Assembly (NCBI RefSeq): GCF_014857905.1 | Contig: NZ_JACYXE010000001.1 | Span: forward strand, 1 to 64,000 | Reading direction: 5' to 3' | Length of the DNA stretch: 64,000 nt | Source of the DNA: Agilicoccus flavus | GTDB taxonomy: Bacteria > Actinomycetota > Actinomycetes > Actinomycetales > Dermatophilaceae | Shown: positions 8,410-17,414 of the stretch, one piece after another | Numbering within the stretch: the stretch's first letter is position 1 | How the letters are laid out: each line of letters opens with the position of its first letter | Translations under genes and position numbers: made by a program | Notes under the pieces: model-generated | Database searches by the model: none | What the model was told of the DNA's origin: nothing | Seen by the model: the letters and a program-made list of their open reading frames with translations, nothing else

Positions 8410-9915
8410 ATGGAGCGTGTCTACGCCGCCGTCGACCTGGGCGCCTCGAGCGGACGGGTCATCGCGGGCGTCCTCGACGGGGACCGGATCGACCTCGTCG
8501 AGACCGCCCGCTTCGACAACGGGCCGGTCGAGGTGCCCACCGGGGTCGGGCCCCGCCTCCACTGGGACGTGCTCGGCCTGTGGCGCGAGATCGTGCGCGG
8601 CCTGCGGGCGGCCGCGCACGACGTCGGCCCGCTCGACGGCGTCGGCATCGACACGTGGGGGGTCGACTACGGGCTCCTCGACGCCCGGGGGGCGCTGTCG
8701 GCGAACCCGGCGAGCTACCGCTGCGGGCGCCTCGACGGGGTCCGCGAGCGCGTCCTCGCGGTCCTCGACCCCGTCGAGACGTACGCGACGAGCGGGGTCC
8801 AGTACCACGCGTTCAACACGATGTTCCAGCTCGTCGCCGACGACCCCCGCACCCTGGCCGGGGCCGAGTCGGCCCTGCTCATGCCCGACCTGCTGGGCCA
8901 CTGGTTGTCGGGTCGCCGGGTGGCCGAGGTGACGAACGCGTCGACGACGGGGCTCCTCGACGCCCGCAGCCGGCGCTGGAGCCCACGGCTCTGCGAAGCC
9001 CTCGAGCGGGAGTTCGGGGTGCCGGCCGCGCGGCTGCTGCCCGAGCTCGTCGAGCCCGGCACCGTCCTCGGGCCGGTGCGCGGGCAGGTCGGCGGCCTGC
9101 AGACCCCCGGCGGGGAGCCGACCCCGCTCGTCGCGGTCGCGTCCCACGACACCGCCTCGGCGGTCCTCGCGGTCCCGGCGCGACACGACCGGTTCGCGTA
9201 CGTCTCGTGCGGCACGTGGTCGCTCGTCGGCCTCGAGCTCGACGAGCCGGTGCTCACGCGGGCCTCCTACGAGGGCAACTTCTCCAACGAGCTCGGCGTC
9301 GACGGGACCGTCCGCTACCTGCGCAACGTCATGGGCCTGTGGGTCCTCAACGAGTCCCTGCGCACCTGGGAGGAGCAGCGCCTCGGGTTGGACCTGCCGG
9401 GCCTCCTCGGGCAGGCGGCGCAGGAGGCGCCGCGCCGCACGCTCGTCGACCTCGACGGCGAGCAGTTCCTCGCCCCCGGCGACATGCCGGACCGGATCGC
9501 CGAGGCCGCCCGAGCGAGCGGCCAGCCCGTCCCGACGACCCCCGCGCAGGTGACCCGCACCATCCTCGACTCGCTCGCCCTCGCCTACCGGCTCGCGATC
9601 GCCCAGGCGTGCTCCCTCGCGGGGCGCGAGGTCGACGTCGTCCACATGGTCGGCGGCGGGGTCCGCAACGAGCTCCTGTGCCGGCTCACCGCCGACGCCA
9701 CCGGCCTCCCGGTCGTCGCCGGCCCGGAGGAGGGCACCGCGATGGGCAACGTGCTCGTCCAGGCCCGGGCGACCGGGGCCATCACCGGGGATCGGAACGC
9801 CCTGCGCCGGATCGTCGACGCGTCGACGAAGACCCGCCGGTACGAGCCCGACCCCGAGGCCGCCGACGCGTGGGCCGACGCCGAGCGCCGGTTCCGCGAC
9901 CGCTTCCGGAGCTGA
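8410..9915 (+). CDS. rhaB: rhamnulokinase (FGGY family)
   Basis: This 501-residue sugar kinase phosphorylates L-rhamnulose to rhamnulose-1-phosphate with ATP. The N-terminal actin-like domain begins AAVDLGASSGRVI and contains GIDTWGVDYGLLD. The C-terminal domain carries VSCGTWSLVGLE and the nucleotide-binding VHMVGGGVRNELLC. The ATG at 8410 is preferred over an in-frame upstream start because homologous sequence begins at this Met and it sits 4 bases behind the rhaI stop. The gene ends one base before the convergent NlpC/P60 gene, with no room for a separate terminator. Confidence 0.93.
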   Translation: MERVYAAVDLGASSGRVIAGVLDGDRIDLVETARFDNGPVEVPTGVGPRLHWDVLGLWREIVRGLRAAAHDVGPLDGVGIDTWGVDYGLLDARGALSANPASYRCGRLDGVRERVLAVLDPVETYATSGVQYHAFNTMFQLVADDPRTLAGAESALLMPDLLGHWLSGRRVAEVTNASTTGLLDARSRRWSPRLCEALEREFGVPAARLLPELVEPGTVLGPVRGQVGGLQTPGGEPTPLVAVASHDTASAVLAVPARHDRFAYVSCGTWSLVGLELDEPVLTRASYEGNFSNELGVDGTVRYLRNVMGLWVLNESLRTWEEQRLGLDLPGLLGQAAQEAPRRTLVDLDGEQFLAPGDMPDRIAEAARASGQPVPTTPAQVTRTILDSLALAYRLAIAQACSLAGREVDVVHMVGGGVRNELLCRLTADATGLPVVAGPEEGTAMGNVLVQARATGAITGDRNALRRIVDASTKTRRYEPDPEAADAWADAERRFRDRFRS

Positions 9916-9916
9916 C

Positions 9917-11179
9917 TCAGCCGACCCGTCCGCCGTGAGGCAGCAGGGAGGAGCGGTAGATCGAGGAATAGCGCACCGGCTTCCCGCTGCGCGGGGCCTC
10001 GATCATCATCCCGTCGCCGACGTAGAGGCCGACGTGGTGGATCGTCGACGGGCTCCCGCCGAAGAAGACGAGGTCGCCGGGGGCCAGGTCCGAGACGGGC
10101 ACGCGCGCGGTCTCGCGGTACTGCGCGACCGACCAGTGCGTGAGGCCGTGTCCGGCGGCCTTCCACGCCCCCTGGGTGAGACCGGAGCAGTCCCAGCGGT
10201 CGGGACCGGCCGCGGCCCACAGGTACATCTCGCCGAGCTGGGCCTTCGCGAACTCGATGGCGGTGCGGGCGGAGTCCGAGTCGGGCTCCGGCAGGTCCTG
10301 CGGGGCCGACACCGACGCCGACCGGGCGCCCGGGGCGGCGCTCGCCGCGGTGGCTCGTGCGGCGGCGGCCGCGGCGGCGGCCCGGGCTCGCGCTCGCGCC
10401 TCGGCCTTGGCGCGGGCGGCGGCGAGCGCGTCCTGACGCTGCTGTTCGAGGGCGGCCGACGTGCGGTTGAGGCGGGCGAGCTCGGCGACGAGGGCCGTGC
10501 GCCGGGTCTCCAGCGCGGTCTGCTCGGCGGCCGCCGCCTCCTGCTCCGTCTGCGCGGCGGCGAACGCGTCCTGCGCGGCCGTGGCGGCCGCCTTCTGGCG
10601 CAGGTGCGCGGCCGCGGCGGCCCGCTGGGCGGCGGCCGCCCGGGCCGCCGAGGTCTGCGCGGACACGAGGGTGGCGTCGCGGAAGCCGGTGACGGCGTCG
10701 AGGTCGGCGGCGTTGCGCGCGACGTCCCCGGTGCCCTCGACGAGGCCGAGGATCGTGCCGAACGCGCCGAGGCTGCCACCGGCCATGTACGTGTGGGCGG
10801 CGAGGTCGTCGACGTCGTCCTTGGCCGCGAGCGCGGACCGGGCGGTCGCCGAGGCCGCGCGGACGGCGGCGTCCGCCTCCGCGGTCCGGGTCGCGAGGAG
10901 CACGCGGGCGCCGTTGTAGGCCTCGGCGGCGGCTGCTGCGCGGTCGCTCACCGCGTCGAGACGGGTCTCGGCGGCGTCGAGTTCCCGCTGGAGCGCGACC
11001 GCGCGGGCGGCGGCCCGGGCCGCGGCGGCCTTCGCCGCGTCGACCTGCCCCTGGGTGGGCGCCGGTGGCGGGGTCGGTTCGGCGTGGGCGGCGGAATGCG
11101 GACCCACCGCGCCCGCCGTGGCCAACGCGATGAGACTGATGGTCGCCGCGGCACGCGCGCGCGATCGTCGATCGAGCAT
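9917..11179 (-). CDS. secreted NlpC/P60 peptidoglycan endopeptidase
   Basis: This 420-residue exported cell-wall hydrolase probably cleaves stem-peptide bonds during growth or division. A signal peptide (RRSRARAAATISLIALATAG then a cleavage region ending AHA) is followed by a long Ala/Arg/Glu-rich coiled coil, about residues 45-285, and a C-terminal NlpC/P60 domain from about 300. The catalytic Cys is in RWDCSGLTQGAWKAAG and the His in IHHVGLYVGDG. The ATG at 11179 is chosen for its signal peptide and the GGAAGG 6-7 bases upstream; a longer frame from GTG 11221 is possible. The layout resembles actinobacterial RipA-like hydrolases. Confidence 0.9.
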   Translation of the reverse strand: MLDRRSRARAAATISLIALATAGAVGPHSAAHAEPTPPPAPTQGQVDAAKAAAARAAARAVALQRELDAAETRLDAVSDRAAAAAEAYNGARVLLATRTAEADAAVRAASATARSALAAKDDVDDLAAHTYMAGGSLGAFGTILGLVEGTGDVARNAADLDAVTGFRDATLVSAQTSAARAAAAQRAAAAAHLRQKAAATAAQDAFAAAQTEQEAAAAEQTALETRRTALVAELARLNRTSAALEQQRQDALAAARAKAEARARARAAAAAAAARATAASAAPGARSASVSAPQDLPEPDSDSARTAIEFAKAQLGEMYLWAAAGPDRWDCSGLTQGAWKAAGHGLTHWSVAQYRETARVPVSDLAPGDLVFFGGSPSTIHHVGLYVGDGMMIEAPRSGKPVRYSSIYRSSLLPHGGRVG

Positions 11180-11481
11180 GAAGAACCTTCCACCCTGGTG
11201 TCGCCGAGGACGCGGCGCCACGTTCCCCGCCCCCGGGTGGCACCCGCCCGTTCAGTGTGCGCGGGCGCGGCCGGATCGCCGCGCGACACACGCCTCTCAT
11301 GGACGACATCGACCACATCCGAACGAAATCGAGGGGATCCCTTGACCCTTCCCCGTCCCGACCCCTGGCGGCCGCGTTGACAAGGGATCGCTCCACCGAG
11401 TTGGCTGTCCCGTCCCCTCCCCCCTGAACCCCCTGCGCACCGGGTGTCCGAGCCCGTCGCGCGGCAGAACCGGAGCCCTGC
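11180..11481. other. 302-base intergenic region between NlpC/P60 gene and MatC-type carrier
   Basis: This is a divergent promoter region. It contains G/C-rich segments and the short AT-richer stretch CGAACGAAATC near 11317-11327. TTGACC (11342-11347) and TTGACA (11378-11383) are -35-like words on the plus strand, but neither has a convincing -10 box at 16-18 bases. I looked for a cyclic-di-AMP riboswitch, common before such hydrolases in actinobacteria, and did not find its conserved core. Confidence 0.4.
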
Positions 11482-12795
11482 ATGACCCCCGAATGGGTAT
11501 CGATCATCGCCCTCGTGCTGCTCTTCGTCGTCGGCACGGTGTTGCCCATCAACATGGGGGCCCTCGCGTTCGTCGCGGCGTGGCTCGTGGGCATGTTCTC
11601 CCTCGACATGAAGGAGAAGGACATCATCGGCGGGATGAGCGGCGACCTCGTCCTCACGCTCGTCGGCGTCACGTATCTGTTCGCCATCGCGAAGAACAAC
11701 GGGACGGTCGATCTCATCGTCCGGTCGGCCGTGAAGCTGGTCGGCGGTCGGGTGGCTCTCATCCCGTGGGTGATGTTCGGGGTCACGGCCCTGCTCACCG
11801 CGATCGGGGCCGCGAGCCCCGCTGCGTGCGCCATCGTCGGACCCGTCGCCCTCGGCTTCGCGGGCGCGTTCGGCATCAACCCGCTGCTCATGGGCATGTT
11901 CGTCGTCCACGGCGCCCAGGCGGGCGGCTTCTCCCCCATCAGCATCTACGGGACGATCACCAACTCGGTCATGGCCGAGAACGGCTTGCCGACCAACGAG
12001 ATCGCCGTCTTCGCCGTGAGCTTCGTCGTCAACCTGCTCATCGCGGCCCTGCTCTACGCCGTGCTCGGGCGGAACCTGGCCCGCGGGGGCCGCGTCGACG
12101 CCGCCGTCGACACCGATGCCGCGCACGCCTCGCTGCCGAGCCCCGGCGGCGCCACCGCGGTCTCCGCCGAGACCGGCGCGGGCGCGGGCCACGGGAAGGC
12201 GACCACCGCTCAGCTCATCACGCTGTTCATGTTCATCGCCGTCGCGGGGCTCTCGCTCGTCTTCGACAAGAACATCGGCTTCACCTCGATCACGGGCGCC
12301 GTCCTGCTCACGGCCATGTTCCCCCGGGAGCAGAAGGGCGCCGTCTCCCAGATCGCCTGGGCCACCGTGCTCCTCGTCGCCGGCGTCAGCACCTTCGCCG
12401 CCGTCCTCGAGGAGGCCGGGGCCCCCGAGTACGTCGGCACGTGGGCCGCGGGCTTCTCGACGGCGGTCCTCGGGGCGCTCGTGCTCTGCTATGTCGGCGG
12501 CATCGTCTCGGCCTTCGCCTCCTCGACCGCGCTGCTGCCGATCATCATCCCCATCGCCATCCCGCTCATCCGCAGCGGGGACGTGAGCCCCGTCGCGATC
12601 GCCGCGGCGCTGTCGGTCGCCTCGACGATCGTCGACGTCAGCCCGTACTCGACGAACGGCGCCCTCATGGTGGCCAACCGGCCCGACACCATCACCGAGG
12701 AACGGTTCTACAAGCAGGTCCTCGGCTACGCCGCCATCGTCACCCTCGTCGGCCCCCTGCTCGTCTGGGCCGCCGTGGTCCTGCCGGGCTGGTGA
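11482..12795 (+). CDS. MatC/SLC13-type dicarboxylate carrier
   Basis: This 437-residue polytopic membrane protein has about 11-12 hydrophobic segments. The first half matches the MatC N-terminal type, with a conserved loop GAASPAACAIVGPVALGF and then GAQAGGFSPISIYGTI. A hydrophilic loop (about residues 200-240, Gly/Ala-rich) divides two halves, as in the ion-transporter superfamily. A second-half motif reads VSAFASSTALLPIIIPIAIP followed by DVSPYSTNGALMVAN. Members carry malonate, malate or related dicarboxylates; the substrate here cannot be told from sequence. GGAG lies 7 bases before the ATG. It is a single-gene unit with no linked regulator. Confidence 0.8.
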   Translation: MTPEWVSIIALVLLFVVGTVLPINMGALAFVAAWLVGMFSLDMKEKDIIGGMSGDLVLTLVGVTYLFAIAKNNGTVDLIVRSAVKLVGGRVALIPWVMFGVTALLTAIGAASPAACAIVGPVALGFAGAFGINPLLMGMFVVHGAQAGGFSPISIYGTITNSVMAENGLPTNEIAVFAVSFVVNLLIAALLYAVLGRNLARGGRVDAAVDTDAAHASLPSPGGATAVSAETGAGAGHGKATTAQLITLFMFIAVAGLSLVFDKNIGFTSITGAVLLTAMFPREQKGAVSQIAWATVLLVAGVSTFAAVLEEAGAPEYVGTWAAGFSTAVLGALVLCYVGGIVSAFASSTALLPIIIPIAIPLIRSGDVSPVAIAAALSVASTIVDVSPYSTNGALMVANRPDTITEERFYKQVLGYAAIVTLVGPLLVWAAVVLPGW

Positions 12796-12816
12796 GGGTC
12801 CCGCCCGCCGCCGACC

Positions 12817-14976
12817 TCAGCGGTCAGCGGCGGGCGTCGACGGCCACCACACCCGCGGGCCGACGAGCGTGAACAGCGCGGGGATGACGACGGTCCGCAC
12901 GACGAAGGTGTCGAGCAGGATGCCGATGCCGACCGTGATGCCGATCTGCGTGAGCGTGATGAGCGGCAGCACCCCCAGCACGACGAACACGGCCGCGAGC
13001 ACGACGCCGGCGCTCGTGATGACGCCGCCGGTGAGGGCCACCGCTCGCACGATGCCGGTGCGCGTGCCGTGCTCGGCCGCCTCCTCGCTCGCGCGCGTGA
13101 CGAGGAAGATCGTGTAGTCGACGCCGAGGGCGACGAGGAAGAGGAACGAGAACAGCAGCACCGAGGTCTCGAGGCCGGGGAAACCGAACACGCGGGTGCT
13201 CAGCCACGCCCCCGCCCCGATCGCCGCCACCGCGCTGAGGGTCGTCGCCGCGATGAGCAGCAGGGGTCCGACCACGGCCCGCAGCAGGGCGAACAGGACG
13301 AGCAGGACGACCCCGAGGATGAGGGGCACGATGCGCAGCAGGTCGCCCCGGGCCGCGTCGCGGCTGTCGAGCTGGGCCGCGTCGGAGCCACCGACGAGCG
13401 CCTGCGCGCCGGGGATCGCGCCGAGCCGGTCGCGGAGGGCCTGCACGGCGTCGAAGGCCCCCGGCGAGGCCGGGTCGGCGCCGAGCACGACCTGCCAGCG
13501 GGTCAGGCCGTCGGCGGTCGAGCCCGTCGGGCGCACCCCCACCACCCCGGGCGTCTCGGTGATCGTCGAGCGCACCGCCGCCGAGGAGTCCGTCCGTGCG
13601 AGGACGGTCGTGGGATTCACCTGACCCGCCGGGTAGTGCGCGCGCAGCGTCTCGAACCCGTCGACCGACTGCGCGGCCACCCGGAACTGCTGGGTCTGTT
13701 CGAGGCCGATGCGGACCCCCGACAGGCCGAGGGCGCAGACGAACAGGAGCGGGACCGTGATGCCGAGGACGAGCACCGGCCGGCGGGCGACACCCGAGGC
13801 CAGTCGGTACCAGCCGCCGCCGGCGGCCGGGTCGGGGTCGCCGGCGCGCGGGACGAACGGCCAGAACAGCCCCCGCCCGCAGACGGCGAGCGCGGCGGGC
13901 AGCAGGAGCACCGCGTACGCGAGCGCCACGAGCAGGCCCGTCGCCGCCGCCACGCCGAGGATGCGGGTGCTGGGGATGGCCGCGACGAGCAGCGTCGCCA
14001 GGGCGAGGACGACGGTGACGTTGGAGGCGAGCACCGCAGGCCCCGTGTGGCGGAGCGCTCGGCGCAGCGCGCGGCGGTGGTCGGTCTCGCGGCGCAGCTC
14101 CTCCCGGTAGCGGGAGACGAGCAGGAGGGCGTAGTTCGTGCCGGCGCCGAAGACGAGGACGCTCGTGATGCCCGTCGTCGACCCGTCGAGGGAGAGCCCG
14201 AGGCCGTCGCCGACGTGCCCCGCGAGGATCTGGGCGACCCGGTCGGCGAGGCCGACGACGAGCAGGGGGACGAGCCAGAGGACCGGGGAGCGGTAGGTGA
14301 GCAGCAGGAGCACCGCCACGACGGCCGCCGTGACGAGGAGCAGCCGCAGGTCGGCCCCGGCGAAGGCGCCGGCGGTGTCGGCGCCGAACGCCGGGCCGCC
14401 GGTGACCTGCACGACCAGCCCGGCCGGGAGGCCTGTCGCGGCCTGCGTGCGCAGGTCCGCGACGACGTCGGCGAGGTCCCCGCCGGTGCGGTCGGTGCTC
14501 ACCGGCACGATCGCGAGCGTGGCCTTCCGATCCGGGGAGGGGACGACGGGGGCCGCCTGCGCGCCCTCGTCGGCGGCCCCGGCCACGCCCCGGTCGACGG
14601 TGTACATCCGCGAGCGGGACTGGGCCGCCGCCGCGAGGTCGGCCCCCGTCAGTTCGCCCCCGTCGGCCCGGGAGTACACGGCGATGGCCGGCGCGACGTC
14701 GCCGTCGGGGAAGGTCGCGAGCAGGGCCTCGACCCGCGACGACTCGGCGTCGGCGGGGCGGGAGTCCGGGGCGGTGGAGCTCGACGACGACCCCGCCGCG
14801 AACACGGCCCCGGAGAGCAGGACGCCGAGGAGGAGCACGACCCACGCCCCCGCCCGCGAGGAGACGAGGCCGCCCAGCCCCCACCAGGGGCCGCGCTCGT
14901 CGCGCCGCTTACCCGTCTGCGCGTCGACGGGGCGGACGGCGGTGGGGTCGGCCGGCGGCCGGGTCGAAGATGGCAT
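12817..14976 (-). CDS. MMPL-family RND-like exporter
   Basis: This 719-residue membrane exporter of the actinobacterial MMPL class usually moves lipids or hydrophobic compounds using the proton gradient. It has the expected twofold design. TM1 (about residues 37-57) is followed by a large extracytoplasmic domain and five more helices. A second extracytoplasmic domain follows, and then TM7-12. Conserved stretches include FGAGTNYALLLVSRYREEL in the first half and ALGVDYTIFLVTRASEE in the second, each with the Asp/Tyr region of the proton relay. It diverges from a MarR regulator, and its promoter spacer contains a perfect inverted repeat, so repression by that MarR is likely. The promoter position implies a leaderless mRNA. 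Confidence 0.9.
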   Translation of the reverse strand: MPSSTRPPADPTAVRPVDAQTGKRRDERGPWWGLGGLVSSRAGAWVVLLLGVLLSGAVFAAGSSSSSTAPDSRPADAESSRVEALLATFPDGDVAPAIAVYSRADGGELTGADLAAAAQSRSRMYTVDRGVAGAADEGAQAAPVVPSPDRKATLAIVPVSTDRTGGDLADVVADLRTQAATGLPAGLVVQVTGGPAFGADTAGAFAGADLRLLLVTAAVVAVLLLLTYRSPVLWLVPLLVVGLADRVAQILAGHVGDGLGLSLDGSTTGITSVLVFGAGTNYALLLVSRYREELRRETDHRRALRRALRHTGPAVLASNVTVVLALATLLVAAIPSTRILGVAAATGLLVALAYAVLLLPAALAVCGRGLFWPFVPRAGDPDPAAGGGWYRLASGVARRPVLVLGITVPLLFVCALGLSGVRIGLEQTQQFRVAAQSVDGFETLRAHYPAGQVNPTTVLARTDSSAAVRSTITETPGVVGVRPTGSTADGLTRWQVVLGADPASPGAFDAVQALRDRLGAIPGAQALVGGSDAAQLDSRDAARGDLLRIVPLILGVVLLVLFALLRAVVGPLLLIAATTLSAVAAIGAGAWLSTRVFGFPGLETSVLLFSFLFLVALGVDYTIFLVTRASEEAAEHGTRTGIVRAVALTGGVITSAGVVLAAVFVVLGVLPLITLTQIGITVGIGILLDTFVVRTVVIPALFTLVGPRVWWPSTPAADR

Positions 14977-14982
14977 GCCGCA

Positions 14983-15028
14983 ACTATCTCAGCGACTGAG
15001 AGAAATGCCAAGCCGGGCGGGTTAGGAT
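14983..15028. promoter_or_regulatory. divergent leaderless promoters with MarR-type operator
   Basis: On the minus strand, TTGGCA (15011-15006), exactly 17 bases, then GATAGT (14988-14983) forms a good promoter ending 6 bases before the exporter ATG. On the plus strand TAGGAT (15023-15028) ends 6 bases before the regulator GTG. The inverted repeat TCTCAG-cga-CTGAGA (14987-15001) lies inside the exporter promoter, covering its -10 edge and spacer. This is the expected geometry for repression of the exporter and autoregulation. Confidence 0.7.
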
Positions 15029-15034
15029 CGCCGG

Positions 15035-15589
15035 GTGCCCGACCCGACCGACGACCGCGCCGCGCTCGATCGCGCCGCACCGGAACGGGCCGCACCGGAA
15101 CGGGCCGTCCTGGAACGATCGGTCGCGGAGCAGGTCGCCTCCCTCTCGGACGCGGCCCAGCACCTCGGGCGGACCTTCGCCGCGGGCCACGACCTGCACG
15201 ACACCGACTTCCGCGCCCTCAGCCTCATCCACGTCAGCGAGCTGCGCGGCGACCCGGTGACCCCGGGCGTCCTGGGCGCCCACCTCGGGCTGAGCAGCGG
15301 CGCCGTGACGTATCTGCTGGACCGGCTCGGCCGCGCCGGTCACGTCATCCGCGACCGCGACCCCTCCGACGGGCGCCGCGTGATCCTGCGCTACGCCGAC
15401 CACGGCCGCGAGGTCGCCACCGACTTCTTCGGCCCCCTCGGCGCCCATCAGCACCGCGCGCTGGTCGGCCTCCCCGACGCCGACCTCGAGGCCGCGACCC
15501 GCGTCCTGCGCGCCGTGACGGGGGCGCTGCGCGCGTACGACGCCCAGATCACCGACCCGGCCGCGACGGAGGACACGGGCGAGGCGTGA
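15035..15589 (+). CDS. MarR-family transcriptional regulator
   Basis: This 184-residue winged-helix regulator probably controls the divergent MMPL exporter. An Arg/Glu-rich N-terminal segment of about 30 residues precedes the fold. The wing region reads AVTYLLDRLGRAGHVIRDRDPSDGRRVILR, split here as LLDRLGRAGHVIRD then DPSDGRR, the typical MarR recognition helix and wing. A start at GTG 15035, only 6 bases behind a TAGGAT box, implies leaderless translation. A strong hairpin terminator follows 18 bases after the stop. Confidence 0.88.
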   Translation: MPDPTDDRAALDRAAPERAAPERAVLERSVAEQVASLSDAAQHLGRTFAAGHDLHDTDFRALSLIHVSELRGDPVTPGVLGAHLGLSSGAVTYLLDRLGRAGHVIRDRDPSDGRRVILRYADHGREVATDFFGPLGAHQHRALVGLPDADLEAATRVLRAVTGALRAYDAQITDPAATEDTGEA

Positions 15590-15607
15590 GGGCCGTCCGG
15601 GCATCGG

Positions 15608-15640
15608 AAAGGCCCCCCACCGCACGGTGGGGGGCCTTTT
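15608..15640. terminator. rho-independent terminator (bidirectional)
   Basis: A perfect 15-bp inverted repeat (15608-15622 with 15625-15639) has the core GGCCCCCCACCG/CGGTGGGGGGCC and is flanked by AAA and TTTT. It ends the marR transcript on the plus strand and the tRNA-Thr transcript on the minus strand. Confidence 0.85.
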
Positions 15641-15644
15641 CCGA

Positions 15645-15717
15645 GCCGCTTGTCGGAATCGAACCGACGACCTATTCATTACGAGTGAATCGCTCTGGCC
15701 GACTGAGCTAAAGCGGC
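15645..15717 (-). tRNA. tRNA-Thr (anticodon CGT)
   Basis: Reading the minus strand gives a 73-base cloverleaf. The acceptor stem is GCCGCTT/AAGCGGC, the anticodon stem ATTCA/TGAAT holds loop CTCGTAA (anticodon CGT, codon ACG), and the T-arm is GTCGG-TTCGATT-CCGAC. The 3' CCA is not encoded. Confidence 0.95.
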
Positions 15718-15746
15718 GCTGCACCGAGTGGCCGGTGCGACTCACG

Positions 15747-15776
15747 ACTATACCGATCGCTCCCGTGGACTCCCAA
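15747..15776 (-). promoter_or_regulatory. promoter of tRNA-Thr
   Basis: On the minus strand TTGGGA (15776-15771), 18 bases, TATAGT (15752-15747) lies about 30 bases before the mature tRNA 5' end, a fitting position for a tRNA promoter. Confidence 0.6.
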
Positions 15777-15857
15777 ATCAGACGAGCCTGCGAGTCGGAG
15801 GGAGCGCGACCGAGAGCATCCAGCGGTGACCGGGCCGCACGGGTCGGGCGAGCAGGA

Positions 15858-17414
15858 TCAGCAGGACGTGTTCGCGGCCGGTGTCTTCCCCTGCAGCAGG
15901 TAGGCGTCGACGGCGCGGTCGACGCACGTGTTGCCCATGACGTAACCGGTGTGGCCGTCGCCGTCGCGCGTGACGAGGTGGCCGTTCTCGAGCTCGGAGG
16001 CGAGACGCTGCGCCCACTCGTAGGGGGTGGCGGGGTCGCGCGTGGTGCCGACGACGACGATCGGTCCGCTGCCGGCGGCGGTGATCTTCTCGGGTCGGTC
16101 GACCGGGGGCACGGGCCACGTCTCGCACGTCGAGGAGCCCCACGCCATGAACGGGCCCCACGTGGGCGCCTTGGCGGCGAACTGCTTCTCCTTGGCCTCC
16201 ATCGTCGCGAGGTCGGCGGGCTTGGAGCCCCGGTCCAGGCAGTTGACGGCCGAGATGACCTGCATGATATTGCTCGTGTACCTGCCGTCCTCGCGGCCCG
16301 CGTACTGCTCGGCGAGGTTGAACAGCGTCGTGCCGTCGCCCTTGAGGCCGTTGCGCAGCGCGTCGGTGAGACCGTCCCACAGCTCCTGGCTGTACATGGC
16401 CTGCGCGAGCCCGGTGGAGGCCCAGCCCTCGGTGAGCTTCGAGACGCCGGCACCGTCGCTGACCGGCAGCGGCCGGGCGTCGACGTCGCGCAGGAACTCC
16501 CGCAGCCGCGACATGGCGCGCTCCTCGTCGGCGCCGAGCGGGCAGTCGCCCTCGGCGATGCAGTGCTTGACGTAGGCGCGCGTCGCCCGCTCGAACCCCT
16601 CGGCCTGGCCGAGGTTGACCTCGTCGTTGGTCAGGTCGGGCGCGATGGCGCCGTCGAGGACGAACCGGCCCACGTTGGCGGGGAACAGGCCCGCGTACGT
16701 CGCGCCGAGGAACGTCCCGTACGACTTGCCGAGGTAGTTGAGCTTCGGGCTCGCGAGGGTGGCGCGGGCGATGTCCATGTCCTTCGCGGCGTCGAGCGTC
16801 GACACGTGCGGCAGGAGCTGCGGGTACTTCGTCAGGCAGGCCTTGCCGAACGCCCGCGCCTGGTCGCGCAGGGCGTCGTCCTCGGCCTGGTCGTCGGGGG
16901 TGGGGTCGAGCCCGATCATGTCGTCCATCTCGGCGGCGTCGATGCACGTGATGGGGGTGGAGTGACCGACCCCGCGGGGGTCGACACCGACGAGGTCGAA
17001 GGTGCGCCGCACGTCGGAGGTGACGATGAGGTCCGCCGCGGCCGCGTAGTCGACCGCGGATCCGCCCGGCCCGCCGGGGTTGACGAGCATCGCGCCGTTC
17101 GTCGCCTTGCCGGAGGAGGCGGGCACCTTGAGCATCCGCAGCTTCGTGGACCCGCCGGTCGGTTTCGCGTAGTCGAGCGGGACGGAGACGTCGGCGCACT
17201 GCGCGTCGGGGGCGTTGGGCGTGGCGCAGTCCGACCAGGACAGCTTCTGCTCGTAGAAGGAGGCGAGCGCCTCCTGCCCCTGCGGCGGCCGGGTCGCCGC
17301 GGCCTGGCTCGTGGGGTCGGGCGTCGCGGCCCCGGGGCCGGTCGAGCAGCCCGACGCCGCCATCGTCACGGCGGCGGCCATCGCCCACCACCTGCGGGAA
17401 GTACGTCGGGCCAC
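15858..17414 (-). CDS. secreted alpha/beta-hydrolase, TAP-like (tripeptidyl aminopeptidase type)
   Basis: This 518-residue lipoprotein hydrolase acts outside the membrane, probably as a peptidase or esterase. The N-terminus VARRTSRRWWAMAAAV runs to the lipobox AASGC. The oxyanion loop is NPGGPGGSAVDYA and the nucleophile elbow is YLGKSYGTFLGATYAG (GxSxG Ser). The acid is in VVGTTRDPATPYEWA and the His in GDGHTGYV. A TAP-like C-terminal domain closes the protein and ends in the Cys of AANTSC. The GTG at 17414 is chosen because AGAGG lies 6 bases upstream and it gives a clean signal peptide; an upstream frame is open to 17495. Many homologues are annotated only as alpha/beta hydrolases. Confidence 0.88.
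   Translation of the reverse strand: MARRTSRRWWAMAAAVTMAASGCSTGPGAATPDPTSQAAATRPPQGQEALASFYEQKLSWSDCATPNAPDAQCADVSVPLDYAKPTGGSTKLRMLKVPASSGKATNGAMLVNPGGPGGSAVDYAAAADLIVTSDVRRTFDLVGVDPRGVGHSTPITCIDAAEMDDMIGLDPTPDDQAEDDALRDQARAFGKACLTKYPQLLPHVSTLDAAKDMDIARATLASPKLNYLGKSYGTFLGATYAGLFPANVGRFVLDGAIAPDLTNDEVNLGQAEGFERATRAYVKHCIAEGDCPLGADEERAMSRLREFLRDVDARPLPVSDGAGVSKLTEGWASTGLAQAMYSQELWDGLTDALRNGLKGDGTTLFNLAEQYAGREDGRYTSNIMQVISAVNCLDRGSKPADLATMEAKEKQFAAKAPTWGPFMAWGSSTCETWPVPPVDRPEKITAAGSGPIVVVGTTRDPATPYEWAQRLASELENGHLVTRDGDGHTGYVMGNTCVDRAVDAYLLQGKTPAANTSC

Noticed and set aside
11180-11340. Possible cyclic-di-AMP (ydaO) riboswitch before the NlpC/P60 gene
   Set aside because: The conserved core (CCCGUCAGCUAACC-type) was not found; only generic G/C-rich stems are visible.
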